Below, in pieces: positions 8,866 to 16,154 of a stretch of DNA of 34,031 nt. Numbering within the stretch: position 1 is the stretch's first letter; every line of letters begins with the position of its first letter. The stretch is from Acidobacteriota bacterium (GTDB taxonomy: Bacteria; Acidobacteriota; Terriglobia; Bryobacterales; Bryobacteraceae), in the NCBI GenBank assembly GCA_016871115.1, contig VFZP01000016.1:1-34031 (forward strand), written 5' to 3'. The notes beneath the pieces are model-generated. The model was not told where the DNA came from. It was given only the letters and a program-made list of their open reading frames with translations, and searched no databases. Position numbers and translations under genes: made by a program.

Positions 8866-9854
8866 AGGGCAATTTGCGTAAGCTGAGCAGCCTTTTGCAG
8901 TTCAGACGGCAACGAGAATCGCACGCCTTCCTGTTTGATCTCCATTTCCTCTACCTGGCCAAAGCCAAACGCCGCCAGGGACTCCACCAAATCCTGTACC
9001 AGATGCTCGGGCGCCGAAGCTCCGGCCGTCACCACCACCGTCTCAACGTTTTGCATCCACTCCGGCCGAACGTCACGGAAGTCGTCCACCAGATAGGCCG
9101 GCGTACCGGCATTCTCGCAAACCTCCACCATGCGCCGCGAGTTGGAGCTGTTTTGCGAACCCACCACCAGCAACAACTGACAAACTTCGGCCACCGCTTT
9201 CACCGCCAATTGGCGATTCTCAGTGGCGTAGCAGATGTCCTGCGCTGGGGGAGGTGAGATCTTCGGAAAGCGCTTCTGCAGGATCGCAATGATCCCGGAA
9301 GTCTCTTCAATACTCAGCGTGGTTTGGGTCAGGTAACAGACCTTGTCCGGGTTCGGCACGTGCACGGTAGCTGCCTCAGCCTCATCGGAAACCACGATGG
9401 TGTGCTCGGGCGCTTCACCGCTGGTGCCTACCACTTCGTCATGCTCGCGGTGGCCGATCAGCAGAATCGTGTAGCCCTGCTTGGCAAACCGCAGCGCCTC
9501 CAAGTGCACCTTCGTCACCAGCGGGCAGGTGGCATCGATTACCTGCAATCCGCGCTCCTTGGCCTCGCTGCGCACCGCCGGCGAAACTCCATGCGCGCTG
9601 AAGATCACCCGGCCGCCCGCAGGCACTTCTGAGAGCTCTTCCACAAAGACCGTGCCCATCAAACGTAGCTCTTCCACCACGTGACGGTTGTGCACAATTT
9701 CTTTGCGCACATAAATCGGCGGGGGATAAATCTGGAGAGCGATCTTGACCACGTCGATAGCGCGCACCACACCTGCGCAGAAACCACGCGGCGTCAATAA
9801 GATCACGAGCTTTCCAGTCACCCCGTTACTGGTAGCGGGCAACGGCGAATTCAT
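8862..9854 (-). CDS. ispH: 4-hydroxy-3-methylbut-2-enyl diphosphate reductase (IspH/LytB)
   Basis: The 330-residue protein has the three cysteine ligands of the [4Fe-4S] cluster in the expected contexts: RGFCAGV near the N-terminus, DATCPLV, and DICYATENRQ. Other family motifs are VHNRHVV, HGVSP, GHREHDEV and TTLSIEET. It catalyses the last step of the MEP pathway, giving IPP and DMAPP, the building blocks of the farnesyl diphosphate used by HpnD. The gene begins 13 bases after the waaA-lpxK stop and overlaps shc by 4 bases. Placing ispH at the head of the hopanoid genes ties precursor supply to hopanoid output. Confidence 0.97.
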   Translation of the reverse strand: MNSPLPATSNGVTGKLVILLTPRGFCAGVVRAIDVVKIALQIYPPPIYVRKEIVHNRHVVEELRLMGTVFVEELSEVPAGGRVIFSAHGVSPAVRSEAKERGLQVIDATCPLVTKVHLEALRFAKQGYTILLIGHREHDEVVGTSGEAPEHTIVVSDEAEAATVHVPNPDKVCYLTQTTLSIEETSGIIAILQKRFPKISPPPAQDICYATENRQLAVKAVAEVCQLLLVVGSQNSSNSRRMVEVCENAGTPAYLVDDFRDVRPEWMQNVETVVVTAGASAPEHLVQDLVESLAAFGFGQVEEMEIKQEGVRFSLPSELQKAAQLTQIAL

Positions 9855-9867
9855 ATCAGGAACAGCT

Positions 9868-12210
9868 TCAGTATACCAAGGCCCGGATGCGGGTAATCAC
9901 CCAGTCGGCGAACTCTTTTTCGTTCACCAAACGCAACGCCACCGGCAGCACACAAACGGGTGGCAACTCGGCATCGCGCGCCGCCAGCGCCCAATCCGCA
10001 GGAAAGTTGGCGGCGTCTTTTTCGGTGGTCCACAGCACGCTGGCGCCAGCCTCACGCGCCTGCGCCGCCAAGCGCCGCACGTCACGCGGATGGTACCGGT
10101 AGTGATCTCGATACTCCACGCGCGCTCGCACATCCATCCCCATTTCGTCCAGTTGATTCCAGAAACTCGCCGGATTGCCGAGCCCGCAAAAGGCGACACC
10201 CGGCCGGGCAGCCGCCACCGGATCGCTCCACGCTCCCGGCTCTAGGCGCGAACGGAAGATGGGCTTACCCGGGGCATACCGGTTCAGCATGCGGACAATG
10301 CCTTCGTAGGTGCGATGCGGGCGGCACCGCGTCAGTACAAACGCATCGGCCCGCGCCAACGCCGTCAGCGGTTCGCGCAACCGGCCGGCGGGCAGGAGCG
10401 CATGCCCGGCGAACGGATCCAGTGTGTCGACAAGGACGATGTCGATGTCGCGCGCCAACCGGGCGTGTTGAAACCCGTCGTCCAGCACAAACACCGACGG
10501 CGCGTGTCCCGCCTCCAGCACCGCACGGCCCGACTCAGCCCGGTTCTTGCCAATGCCCACTGCACCTAGTGCAGACCGCACCAGGAGTTGCGCCTCATCG
10601 CCCGTCTTCTCGGCCGCTACGCGCTCACCCGGAGCCACCACCGTCACACGGTCTTGAGAAATGCGCCCATAGCCGCGCGTCAGAAACGCCGGCGGATGTC
10701 CGTGCGTGCGCAGAAGGTCCGCAAGGCACAACGCAAAAGGTGTCTTGCCCGCGCCGCCCACGCCAATGCCGCCGACGCTGATCACCGCTTGCGGCAGCCG
10801 CTGCTGTCCGCCTAAATCGCGCGCGCGCTTGATTCGTCCTCCCGTGAGCCACAGCCAGGACAGAACCGTCAGCACGGCAGAAGGAAACGCGCGCGGCAGC
10901 GCGAGTTCGTACAACTCCTTGGCCTCGCACACTGCGCGCGCCGTTGCGCCGGTCTTCGCCTGTGCCTGCTGTTGCGCCGCCGCGCCCAGTGCGGCGCGCA
11001 GCTTGTCTTCGGTGATCAACCGCCGCAGGGCCGCTTCCAGCCCCGTGGGCTCAGACACCTCCACACAGGCCGACGCGGCAGCGAAGTCCGCCGCGATCTC
11101 CGGGAAGTTCTCCATGTGCGGCCCGATCACCACCGGCTTGGCGAAAAACGCAGGCTCCAGAATATTGTGCCCGCCGCGCAGGCAAAACGTGCCGCCCACG
11201 AACACCACATCGGCCAGCCGGTACACGCCGGCGAGTTCACCCATCGAGTCCAACAGCAGCACCGGCGCGGTTTCGCCCTCGGCCATCGCCGACCGCCGCG
11301 CATACCGCAACCCCGCGCGCTCCAGCGCCGCCGCCGCCGTGGCGAAGCGCTCGGGCCGCCGCGGCACCAGAATCAGCCGCAGCGAAGGAAAGTCGCGCGC
11401 CAGCCGCTGGTAGGCCGCAATCACCACGTCGTCTTCGTCCGGGTCGCCATCGGCGGCCGGCGGCATCGTGCTCGCGGCCACCCATAGCAGCCCAGGGCGT
11501 CCGCGCTCCAACCAGTCGGCCACGGGCGGGGGCGGCACGGCACGGGCAGCGTCGAAATCGTACTTCAAATTTCCGCCAACCACCACACTCCCGCAGCCGA
11601 GCCGCGCAAACCGCTCGCGCGAAACTTCGGTCTGCGCCAGCACTCGGCTGGCCCACGGCAGCACGCCCGCAAAGAACCACCGCAGCAACTCGTACCGGGG
11701 CATCGCACGGTCGGAGATGCGCCCGTTGACCACCATCAGCCCCGCGCCCGCGCGCCGCGATTCGCGCCAGAGGTTCGGCCAGATCTCGGTTTCAAGCACA
11801 ATCACCAACGCCGGCCGCAATCGCCGCAGCACGCGCCGGACGATCCATACAAAGTCGAAGGGCGCGTAGAAAACCCCATCGGCTAGCCGTACGTCCGCCA
11901 ACCGGCGGTCCGCAATCTCCCGCCCGGCGAGCGTCGCAACGGAGACGAAGATCTTCGTGCCGGGCAGCGTCGCGCGAAGTCCAGCCGCCAGCGGCGCGGC
12001 GGCGATCGCCTCGCCCACGGATACGGCATGAATCCAGATGGCACCCGCAACCGGCTGCCGGAAATGCGCCGGGAGAAACCCGCAGCGCTCGACGAGCGTC
12101 TTTGAATAAGCGCGGTTCCGCGCGCAGCACACTGCCACGTAGGCTAGGATGAATGGAAACGCCAGCCACAGCGCCGCGCGATAAAGGAGATAGATGACTC
12201 GGCTCGGCAA
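9868..12210 (-). CDS. waaA-lpxK: Fused Kdo transferase (WaaA/KdtA) and tetraacyldisaccharide 4'-kinase (LpxK)
   Basis: This single uninterrupted frame encodes two lipid A enzymes. Residues 1-445 (from TTG 12210) form a Kdo transferase with an N-terminal membrane anchor (LLYRAALWLAFPFILAYVAV) and the motifs IHAVSVGE, ETEIWPNL, ILVPRRPERF and RGGHNILEP. Residues 446-780 form LpxK, with the membrane-anchoring SWLW segment, a Walker A motif GGAGKTP (about residue 486), LTRGYG, and VLDDGFQHARL. LpxK phosphorylates the lipid A disaccharide and WaaA then adds Kdo. The ORF track start at 12654 runs antisense through the opposite-strand gene, so I cut it to TTG 12210, just before the membrane anchor. 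No strong ribosome binding site precedes that codon, so the start is uncertain by tens of bases. ispH follows after 13 bases. Confidence 0.92.
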   Translation of the reverse strand: MPSRVIYLLYRAALWLAFPFILAYVAVCCARNRAYSKTLVERCGFLPAHFRQPVAGAIWIHAVSVGEAIAAAPLAAGLRATLPGTKIFVSVATLAGREIADRRLADVRLADGVFYAPFDFVWIVRRVLRRLRPALVIVLETEIWPNLWRESRRAGAGLMVVNGRISDRAMPRYELLRWFFAGVLPWASRVLAQTEVSRERFARLGCGSVVVGGNLKYDFDAARAVPPPPVADWLERGRPGLLWVAASTMPPAADGDPDEDDVVIAAYQRLARDFPSLRLILVPRRPERFATAAAALERAGLRYARRSAMAEGETAPVLLLDSMGELAGVYRLADVVFVGGTFCLRGGHNILEPAFFAKPVVIGPHMENFPEIAADFAAASACVEVSEPTGLEAALRRLITEDKLRAALGAAAQQQAQAKTGATARAVCEAKELYELALPRAFPSAVLTVLSWLWLTGGRIKRARDLGGQQRLPQAVISVGGIGVGGAGKTPFALCLADLLRTHGHPPAFLTRGYGRISQDRVTVVAPGERVAAEKTGDEAQLLVRSALGAVGIGKNRAESGRAVLEAGHAPSVFVLDDGFQHARLARDIDIVLVDTLDPFAGHALLPAGRLREPLTALARADAFVLTRCRPHRTYEGIVRMLNRYAPGKPIFRSRLEPGAWSDPVAAARPGVAFCGLGNPASFWNQLDEMGMDVRARVEYRDHYRYHPRDVRRLAAQAREAGASVLWTTEKDAANFPADWALAARDAELPPVCVLPVALRLVNEKEFADWVITRIRALVY
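12183..12190 (+). promoter_or_regulatory. Strong ribosome binding site for the gene at 12194
   Basis: The sequence AAAGGAGA lies 3 to 8 bases before ATG 12194. It fixes that start and supports the plus-strand gene over the antisense read-through of the waaA ORF. Confidence 0.7.
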
Positions 12211-12802
12211 GAAACTATTGATTCTACCCGCCTGGGCGATGCTGTGCGCATCGGCGGCCGACAAAGACGCTCCGGTGTTCCGCCCGAAGCCCGCCGCCGA
12301 GTATCCCAATTCCACGCGGCAGGAGGGTTTGCGCATGAGCGCCGAGATCTTCGGATCGGCCGAACAAACCAAAGGCGCCTTCGGCAAACTCAACCCCAAC
12401 GAGCATGGCGTGCTGCCCGTGCTGGTGGTGATGCAGAACGACAGCAAAAACGTGATCCGGCTCGAAGGTCTCACAATCGAAGTCATCGACTCGAACAAAG
12501 ACCGCTGGCAAAACATCCCGCCGCTGGAGTTGCCGTACCTCAAGCCGCCCGAGCGCCCCACGGTGAAGGCCTCGCCCATTCCCCCGATTTTCCAGCGCAA
12601 GAAAAAGAACGCGCTCACGGGGATTGAGCTGGACCAGCGCGGCTTTGCCGCCAAGATGCTGCCGCCCGGCGAATCGGCCAGCGGATTTTTCTACTTCCAG
12701 ACGCCCAACGAACCGGGCCTCACGCTCTATCTCACCGGCCTGCGCAACGCCTCTACCGGCCAGGAGTTGTTCTACTTCGAGCTCCCGCTCGACAAGAAGT
12801 AG
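12194..12802 (+). CDS. Secreted protein of unknown function
   Basis: The 202-residue product starts with a typical signal peptide: a basic n-region (TRLGKK), a hydrophobic core (LLILPAWAMLCA), and a likely cleavage after CASAA. The mature part is soluble, with no further membrane segment. It contains a stretch rich in Pro and Lys near the centre (PPIFQRKKKN) and ends in beta-rich sequence (GFFYFQTPNEPG, ELFYFELPLDKK). I recognise no domain. It is probably periplasmic or surface-exposed. Its first 17 bases overlap the start of the divergent waaA-lpxK gene. The next gene begins 43 bases after its stop. Confidence 0.85.
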   Translation: MTRLGKKLLILPAWAMLCASAADKDAPVFRPKPAAEYPNSTRQEGLRMSAEIFGSAEQTKGAFGKLNPNEHGVLPVLVVMQNDSKNVIRLEGLTIEVIDSNKDRWQNIPPLELPYLKPPERPTVKASPIPPIFQRKKKNALTGIELDQRGFAAKMLPPGESASGFFYFQTPNEPGLTLYLTGLRNASTGQELFYFELPLDKK

Positions 12803-12831
12803 CCACGCTCACTTGCGATATCCTCTTGGAC

Positions 12832-12838
12832 AAGGAGG
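12832..12838 (+). promoter_or_regulatory. Ribosome binding site for the TTG-started gene at 12846
   Basis: A near-perfect AAGGAGG lies 7 bases before TTG 12846. It decides the start of the peptidoglycan-binding-like gene, which the ORF track begins too far upstream (12624) because only ATG/GTG-like upstream codons are open in that frame. Confidence 0.75.
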
Positions 12839-12845
12839 CGGTCGC

Positions 12846-13343
12846 TTGAAACCCATTGGCGGCTCGGTCGGCGTCACTGGCAAAAACAACTCGCGCGACG
12901 TCATGATCTTCCAGTATTTGTTGAATTACGTGCCTGCGGTGAAAGGCGGCCCCGGCGCCGAACTCGCTGTTGATGGCATATGCGGTCCGCTCACTTGCGC
13001 GGCAATCGGTAAGTTCCAGAAAAAGCAGATTGGCTGGGGCGACGGCTGTGTCGACCCGAACGGCAAGAACATCGCTTCGCTCAACAACTTCGATCCCTAC
13101 CCGGCTCACAATCCGTTCGCCGGCGGCGCAGGAGGGACTGTTGGCGGCAAGCCGGGCAAGAGCGGCACTGGCTTCGGTGTCGGAAAACAAGACTCCGGTG
13201 GCGGACAAGACGATTTTCCCGGCCAGTTCGGCAAGCAAACCGGCTTTGGCGGTGGTGGCTCGGGCGGCGGCAGCAAGCAACCAGGCGGCTCCCCGGGTGG
13301 AGGTTCCTTCCCGTCGAAGTTCGGCGGCAAACAAGGCTGGTGA
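12846..13343 (+). CDS. Peptidoglycan-binding-like protein with Gly-rich tail (first paralog)
   Basis: From TTG 12846 (good AAGGAGG upstream) the product is 165 residues. Residues 1-85 follow the pattern of a peptidoglycan-binding-like three-helix domain: RDVMIFQYLLN, then VDGICGPLTCAAIGKFQ, and a closing CVDPNGKNIASLNNFDPY. The rest is low-complexity Gly/Ser/Lys/Phe sequence with short repeated elements (DDFPGQFGKQ, SFPSKFGGKQ). There is no signal peptide or membrane segment, which is odd for a protein that would bind cell wall. It could be delivered by a non-Sec route, or the domain may serve another role. The ORF track start at 12624 overlaps the preceding gene in another frame and is not credible. 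Its stop overlaps the GTG that may start the second paralog. Confidence 0.82.
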   Translation: MKPIGGSVGVTGKNNSRDVMIFQYLLNYVPAVKGGPGAELAVDGICGPLTCAAIGKFQKKQIGWGDGCVDPNGKNIASLNNFDPYPAHNPFAGGAGGTVGGKPGKSGTGFGVGKQDSGGGQDDFPGQFGKQTGFGGGGSGGGSKQPGGSPGGGSFPSKFGGKQGW

Positions 13344-13879
13344 ACCGCGCCATGAACATGAAGAAGATCGCGGCCCCAGTGGGGCAGAATGGCCGTAATC
13401 TCGCAGCCGATGTGATGACCGTTCAGTTCCTGCTGAACTGCGTCCCACCGGGCCGGGGCGGACCGGTCAACGAACTGACGATCGACGGCCTTTGCGGTCC
13501 GCTCACCACGGCCGTCATCGGCAAGTTTCAGCAGTCAAACCTTCGCTTCGCTGACCGGCGGGTGGATCCGGGCGGACGCACGTTGGCCGCACTCCACGGC
13601 TTCGATCCCTTCCCCTCCATGGAAATGCCGGCGCTCATCCGCAGCGGCAAAGCGGGCGGCAAGGGAAAAGGCGGCAAAGCGGGTGGCGGCGGAAAGTCGG
13701 CCAGAGGCGGCCATGTTTTGCATGACCATCCCAGCGGCGCCAAACACTCCGGCAAGAAGTCCTCTGACTTCCCCTCGAAAGGCGCGCCCCAGGACTTTCC
13801 TTTCAAATCGGGCCATGGCAGCCTTGGCGGCAAACACAGCGACCCGTTCCGGCCCGGCGACGGCAAGTTTTCCAGCTAA
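13340..13879 (+). CDS. Peptidoglycan-binding-like protein with Gly/Lys-rich histone-tail-like region (second paralog)
   Basis: The product is 179 residues from GTG 13340, or 173 from ATG 13358. The latter aligns exactly with the start of the first paralog (MKKIAAPVGQNGRN against MKPIGGSVGVTGKN). The domain core is clearly homologous: ADVMTVQFLLNCVP, then TIDGLCGPLTTAVIGKFQ. The tail differs: after about residue 100 it reads SGKAGGKGKGGKAGGGGKSA and then a His/Lys/Ser-rich stretch with KKSSDFPSKG. The Gly-Lys spacing is strikingly like a histone N-terminal tail. No signal peptide is visible. The stop TAA shares a base with the ATG of the SET-domain gene, suggesting coupled translation. Confidence 0.82.
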   Translation: MNRAMNMKKIAAPVGQNGRNLAADVMTVQFLLNCVPPGRGGPVNELTIDGLCGPLTTAVIGKFQQSNLRFADRRVDPGGRTLAALHGFDPFPSMEMPALIRSGKAGGKGKGGKAGGGGKSARGGHVLHDHPSGAKHSGKKSSDFPSKGAPQDFPFKSGHGSLGGKHSDPFRPGDGKFSS

Positions 13880-14376
13880 TGCCCCGCCAGTTCCGCCTCA
13901 CGAGATTTGTGCGTGAGGTTCTCATACCGGGTGATCCCAACCGGCAGCCGCGGGTCAGCGGCCGTCATGCTCGCTTCAAGCTGCTTCCCGTCCGATCGTC
14001 CATTCACGGATGGGGTTTGGTGGCTGGAGAAGACATCCCCGCGCGTCGCCGCGTGATTGAGTACACCGGCCAAGTCATCTCGAACGAAGGAGCCCGCCGC
14101 CGCATCTGGCGTCCGGTGCTGCATCTGTTTCACCTCGATGAGCACCGCCAACTCGACGGCGGCATCGGCGGCAGCGGCGCGGAACTCGTCAACCACAGTT
14201 GCGAGCCAAGCCTGTACGCGCGCGTCATCCGGCGCCGGCGCATCTACTTCATCAGCCTGCGCCGCATTCGCGCGGGCAAAGAACTCAGCATTGACTACCG
14301 CCTCCGCCCGGACTCGTGGCCCGTGCCGTGCCACTGCGGCGCGCCGTCGTGCCGGGGCGTGATGAATCTACCCTGA
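13879..14376 (+). CDS. SET-domain protein lysine methyltransferase with post-SET motif
   Basis: The 165-residue product is essentially a free-standing SET domain. Motifs seen in order are GWGLVAGEDIPARRRVIEYTG (SET N-terminal part and SAM-binding GxG region), ELVNHSCEPS (the conserved NHS/C pocket), AGKELSIDYRL (with the catalytic Tyr), and a post-SET cluster CHCGAPSCRG that with the upstream Cys can bind zinc. All core residues for activity appear present. SET proteins methylate lysines using S-adenosylmethionine. The gene overlaps the stop of the Gly/Lys-rich paralog by one base, making that neighbour the obvious candidate substrate (inference). The N-terminus is basic (RLTRFVREVL) and there is no signal peptide, so the enzyme is cytoplasmic. 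Confidence 0.9.
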   Translation: MPRQFRLTRFVREVLIPGDPNRQPRVSGRHARFKLLPVRSSIHGWGLVAGEDIPARRRVIEYTGQVISNEGARRRIWRPVLHLFHLDEHRQLDGGIGGSGAELVNHSCEPSLYARVIRRRRIYFISLRRIRAGKELSIDYRLRPDSWPVPCHCGAPSCRGVMNLP

Positions 14377-14377
14377 T

Positions 14378-14560
14378 ATGAACATCGGCGGCCCCTGGCT
14401 CATCCTCGTCTGGATCGCGCTCATCGCCGTCACCACCCGCTGGCTCTTTCGCGACGCGCGCCAACGCGGCCGCACGCCACTGGCGACGCTCGCCATGCTG
14501 CTCGCTTTCTTTCCTATCGGCCCGCTGATTTGGCTGATGGTGCGCCCGCCCCGACTCTAG
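14378..14560 (+). CDS. Small two-helix membrane protein
   Basis: The 60-residue product has two hydrophobic segments (WLILVWIALIAVTT and LATLAMLLAFFPIGPLIWLMV) separated by a basic loop (RDARQRGR). It ends in RPPRL. The second helix with its GPLIW sequence resembles the short membrane segment found at the N-terminus of phospholipase D-nuclease-like proteins, but I cannot assign a function. ATG 14378 lies one base after the TGA of the SET gene, so it belongs to the same transcription unit. It is the last gene before a convergent operon. Confidence 0.7.
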   Translation: MNIGGPWLILVWIALIAVTTRWLFRDARQRGRTPLATLAMLLAFFPIGPLIWLMVRPPRL

Positions 14561-14570
14561 GTCATCAGTC

Positions 14571-16154
14571 CTACGGCAGTGCGAACGTGAAGATCGAATT
14601 CCCCGCCGCGATCGCCACTACCTGCTTGCCCTTGCTTTGATACGTGACCCCGTTCGCGCGGATGATCCCGCCGCAATACTGCCGCCACAACTCCTTGCCC
14701 GTCTCGGCGTCCACGGCGAAGTACGTGCCTTCATCGCTCCCGCCAAACAGCACCTTGCCCGCCGTCGTCAACACGCCCGCCCACGGCTTGGTGTGGAGCT
14801 TGTACTCCCACACGCGCTCGCCGGTCGCCGGGTTCAGCGCGCGGATCGCTCCGTGCCCCGGATCGTCCGGCAGATCGATCAGCGGCACGCTGCCGATGTA
14901 GCGGTTCCCCGGCGTGTGCTCCTGATCGCCCTTGCGATAAATGCTGCGATTCTCCCACGTGGAAAGATAGAGCAGCTTGGTCAGCGGGTTGTAACTGGGC
15001 GAGTACCAATTCGTCGCGCCCTGCACGCCCGGAAAGATCGTCACACCCTCAGGCGTCGGATCGATGTTCGGCAATCGAATCGGCCGCCCGTTCGCATCGA
15101 GCCCCTTCGCCCACGTCTGCGTGGCGAACGGTTTGCCCAGCAGAAACTTGCCAGTCTCGCGATCCAGCACATAGAAGAAACCGTTGCGATGCGCCCAGTA
15201 GACCAGCTTGCGCTCTCGTCCCTGCCACGGCGCCTCCACCAGCACCGGCACCTGCACCGCGTCCCAGTCATGCACGTCATGCGGCACAAACTGGAAGTGC
15301 CATTTCAGCTTGCCCGTGTCGGCGTCGAGCGCAATCGCCGAGTCCTTGTAGAGGTTGTCGCCGGGCCGCACGTCGCCGTTCCAATCGGGCGACGGGTTCC
15401 CCACGCCCCAGATGATCAGATTCTGCGCCGCGTCATAGGAGCCCGTCACCCACGTGGACCCGCCGCCTTGCTTCCACGCGTCGCCCTTCCACGTATCGTG
15501 GCCCGCCTCGCCCGGCCCCGGCACGGTATTGAAGCGCCAGATCCGCTTGCCCGTCGCCGGCTCATACGCGTCCAGCCAGCCGCGAATGCCATACTCGCCG
15601 CCCGCGATGCCGAGGATGATCTTGTCCTTCACCACCAGCGGTGCAACCGTCACCGAATAGCCGTGCGCGTAGTTGGCCACTTCCACGTCCCACAGCACCG
15701 CGCCCGTCTTCGCATCGAGCGCCACCAGATGCGCGTCCACCGTGCCCACAAACACGCGGTTGCCCAGCACGGCCACGCCGCGGTTCACCTGCCCGCAACA
15801 CACATTGATGCGCCCGGGCAATTCGCACCGGTAGCGCCAGAACTGCCGGCCCGTCTCGGCATCGAGCGCCACCACGTTGCTCGGCGGCTCGGTCACGTAC
15901 ATGATGCCGTCCACTACAATAGGCGACGTTTCCACCATGTGCGTGGTGGGCATCTGATGCACCCACTTCACCTTGAGTTGCGGCGCGTTGCCGCGGTTGA
16001 TCTGATCGAGCGTTGAGTAGCGCCAGCCATTGTAGCCGCCCGAGTAGGTCATCCAGTTCGCCGGCTCGCGGTCGGCGCGCAGCAACCGGTCAGAGGTCAC
16101 CTGCGCCAGCAGCGCCGCGGCGGCGGCCATCAGCAAAACAAAACAGCGCAGCAT
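14571..16154 (-). CDS. PQQ-dependent (quinoprotein) alcohol/glucose dehydrogenase-like protein
   Basis: The 527-residue product has an N-terminal signal peptide (MLRCFVLLMAAAAALLAQ) and an eight-bladed quinoprotein propeller. The tryptophan-docking type repeats are visible (VVALDAETGRQFWRY, LVALDAKTGAVLWDV, AIALDADTGKLKWHF, YFAVDAETGKELWRQ). The vicinal cysteine pair typical of PQQ alcohol dehydrogenases is present in NVCCGQVNRG. A conserved GNPSPDWNGDVRPGDN segment carries active-site residues of the family. There is no C-terminal cytochrome domain. The electron acceptor would be a separate cytochrome c, and the upstream gene is one. The start ATG shares its A with the TAA of that cytochrome gene. 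The substrate cannot be predicted. Confidence 0.92.
   Translation of the reverse strand: MLRCFVLLMAAAAALLAQVTSDRLLRADREPANWMTYSGGYNGWRYSTLDQINRGNAPQLKVKWVHQMPTTHMVETSPIVVDGIMYVTEPPSNVVALDAETGRQFWRYRCELPGRINVCCGQVNRGVAVLGNRVFVGTVDAHLVALDAKTGAVLWDVEVANYAHGYSVTVAPLVVKDKIILGIAGGEYGIRGWLDAYEPATGKRIWRFNTVPGPGEAGHDTWKGDAWKQGGGSTWVTGSYDAAQNLIIWGVGNPSPDWNGDVRPGDNLYKDSAIALDADTGKLKWHFQFVPHDVHDWDAVQVPVLVEAPWQGRERKLVYWAHRNGFFYVLDRETGKFLLGKPFATQTWAKGLDANGRPIRLPNIDPTPEGVTIFPGVQGATNWYSPSYNPLTKLLYLSTWENRSIYRKGDQEHTPGNRYIGSVPLIDLPDDPGHGAIRALNPATGERVWEYKLHTKPWAGVLTTAGKVLFGGSDEGTYFAVDAETGKELWRQYCGGIIRANGVTYQSKGKQVVAIAAGNSIFTFALP

Noticed and set aside
12211-12654. N-terminal extension of the waaA-lpxK ORF to 12654
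   Set aside because: It has the composition of a read-through (Ser/Arg-rich, no homologous segment) and lies antisense to the secreted-protein gene, which has a strong ribosome binding site and signal peptide.
12624-12845. N-terminal extension of the first peptidoglycan-binding-like gene
   Set aside because: It overlaps the secreted-protein gene in another frame. TTG 12846 has an AAGGAGG in front and aligns with the paralog's start.
12753-13448. Minus-strand ORF of 231 residues
   Set aside because: It runs antisense through two paralogs whose homology to each other confirms the plus-strand reading.
14637-16016. Plus-strand ORF of 459 residues opposite the PQQ dehydrogenase
   Set aside because: The composition (Arg/His/Val/Pro-rich) is typical of antisense frames, and the opposite strand has unmistakable quinoprotein motifs.
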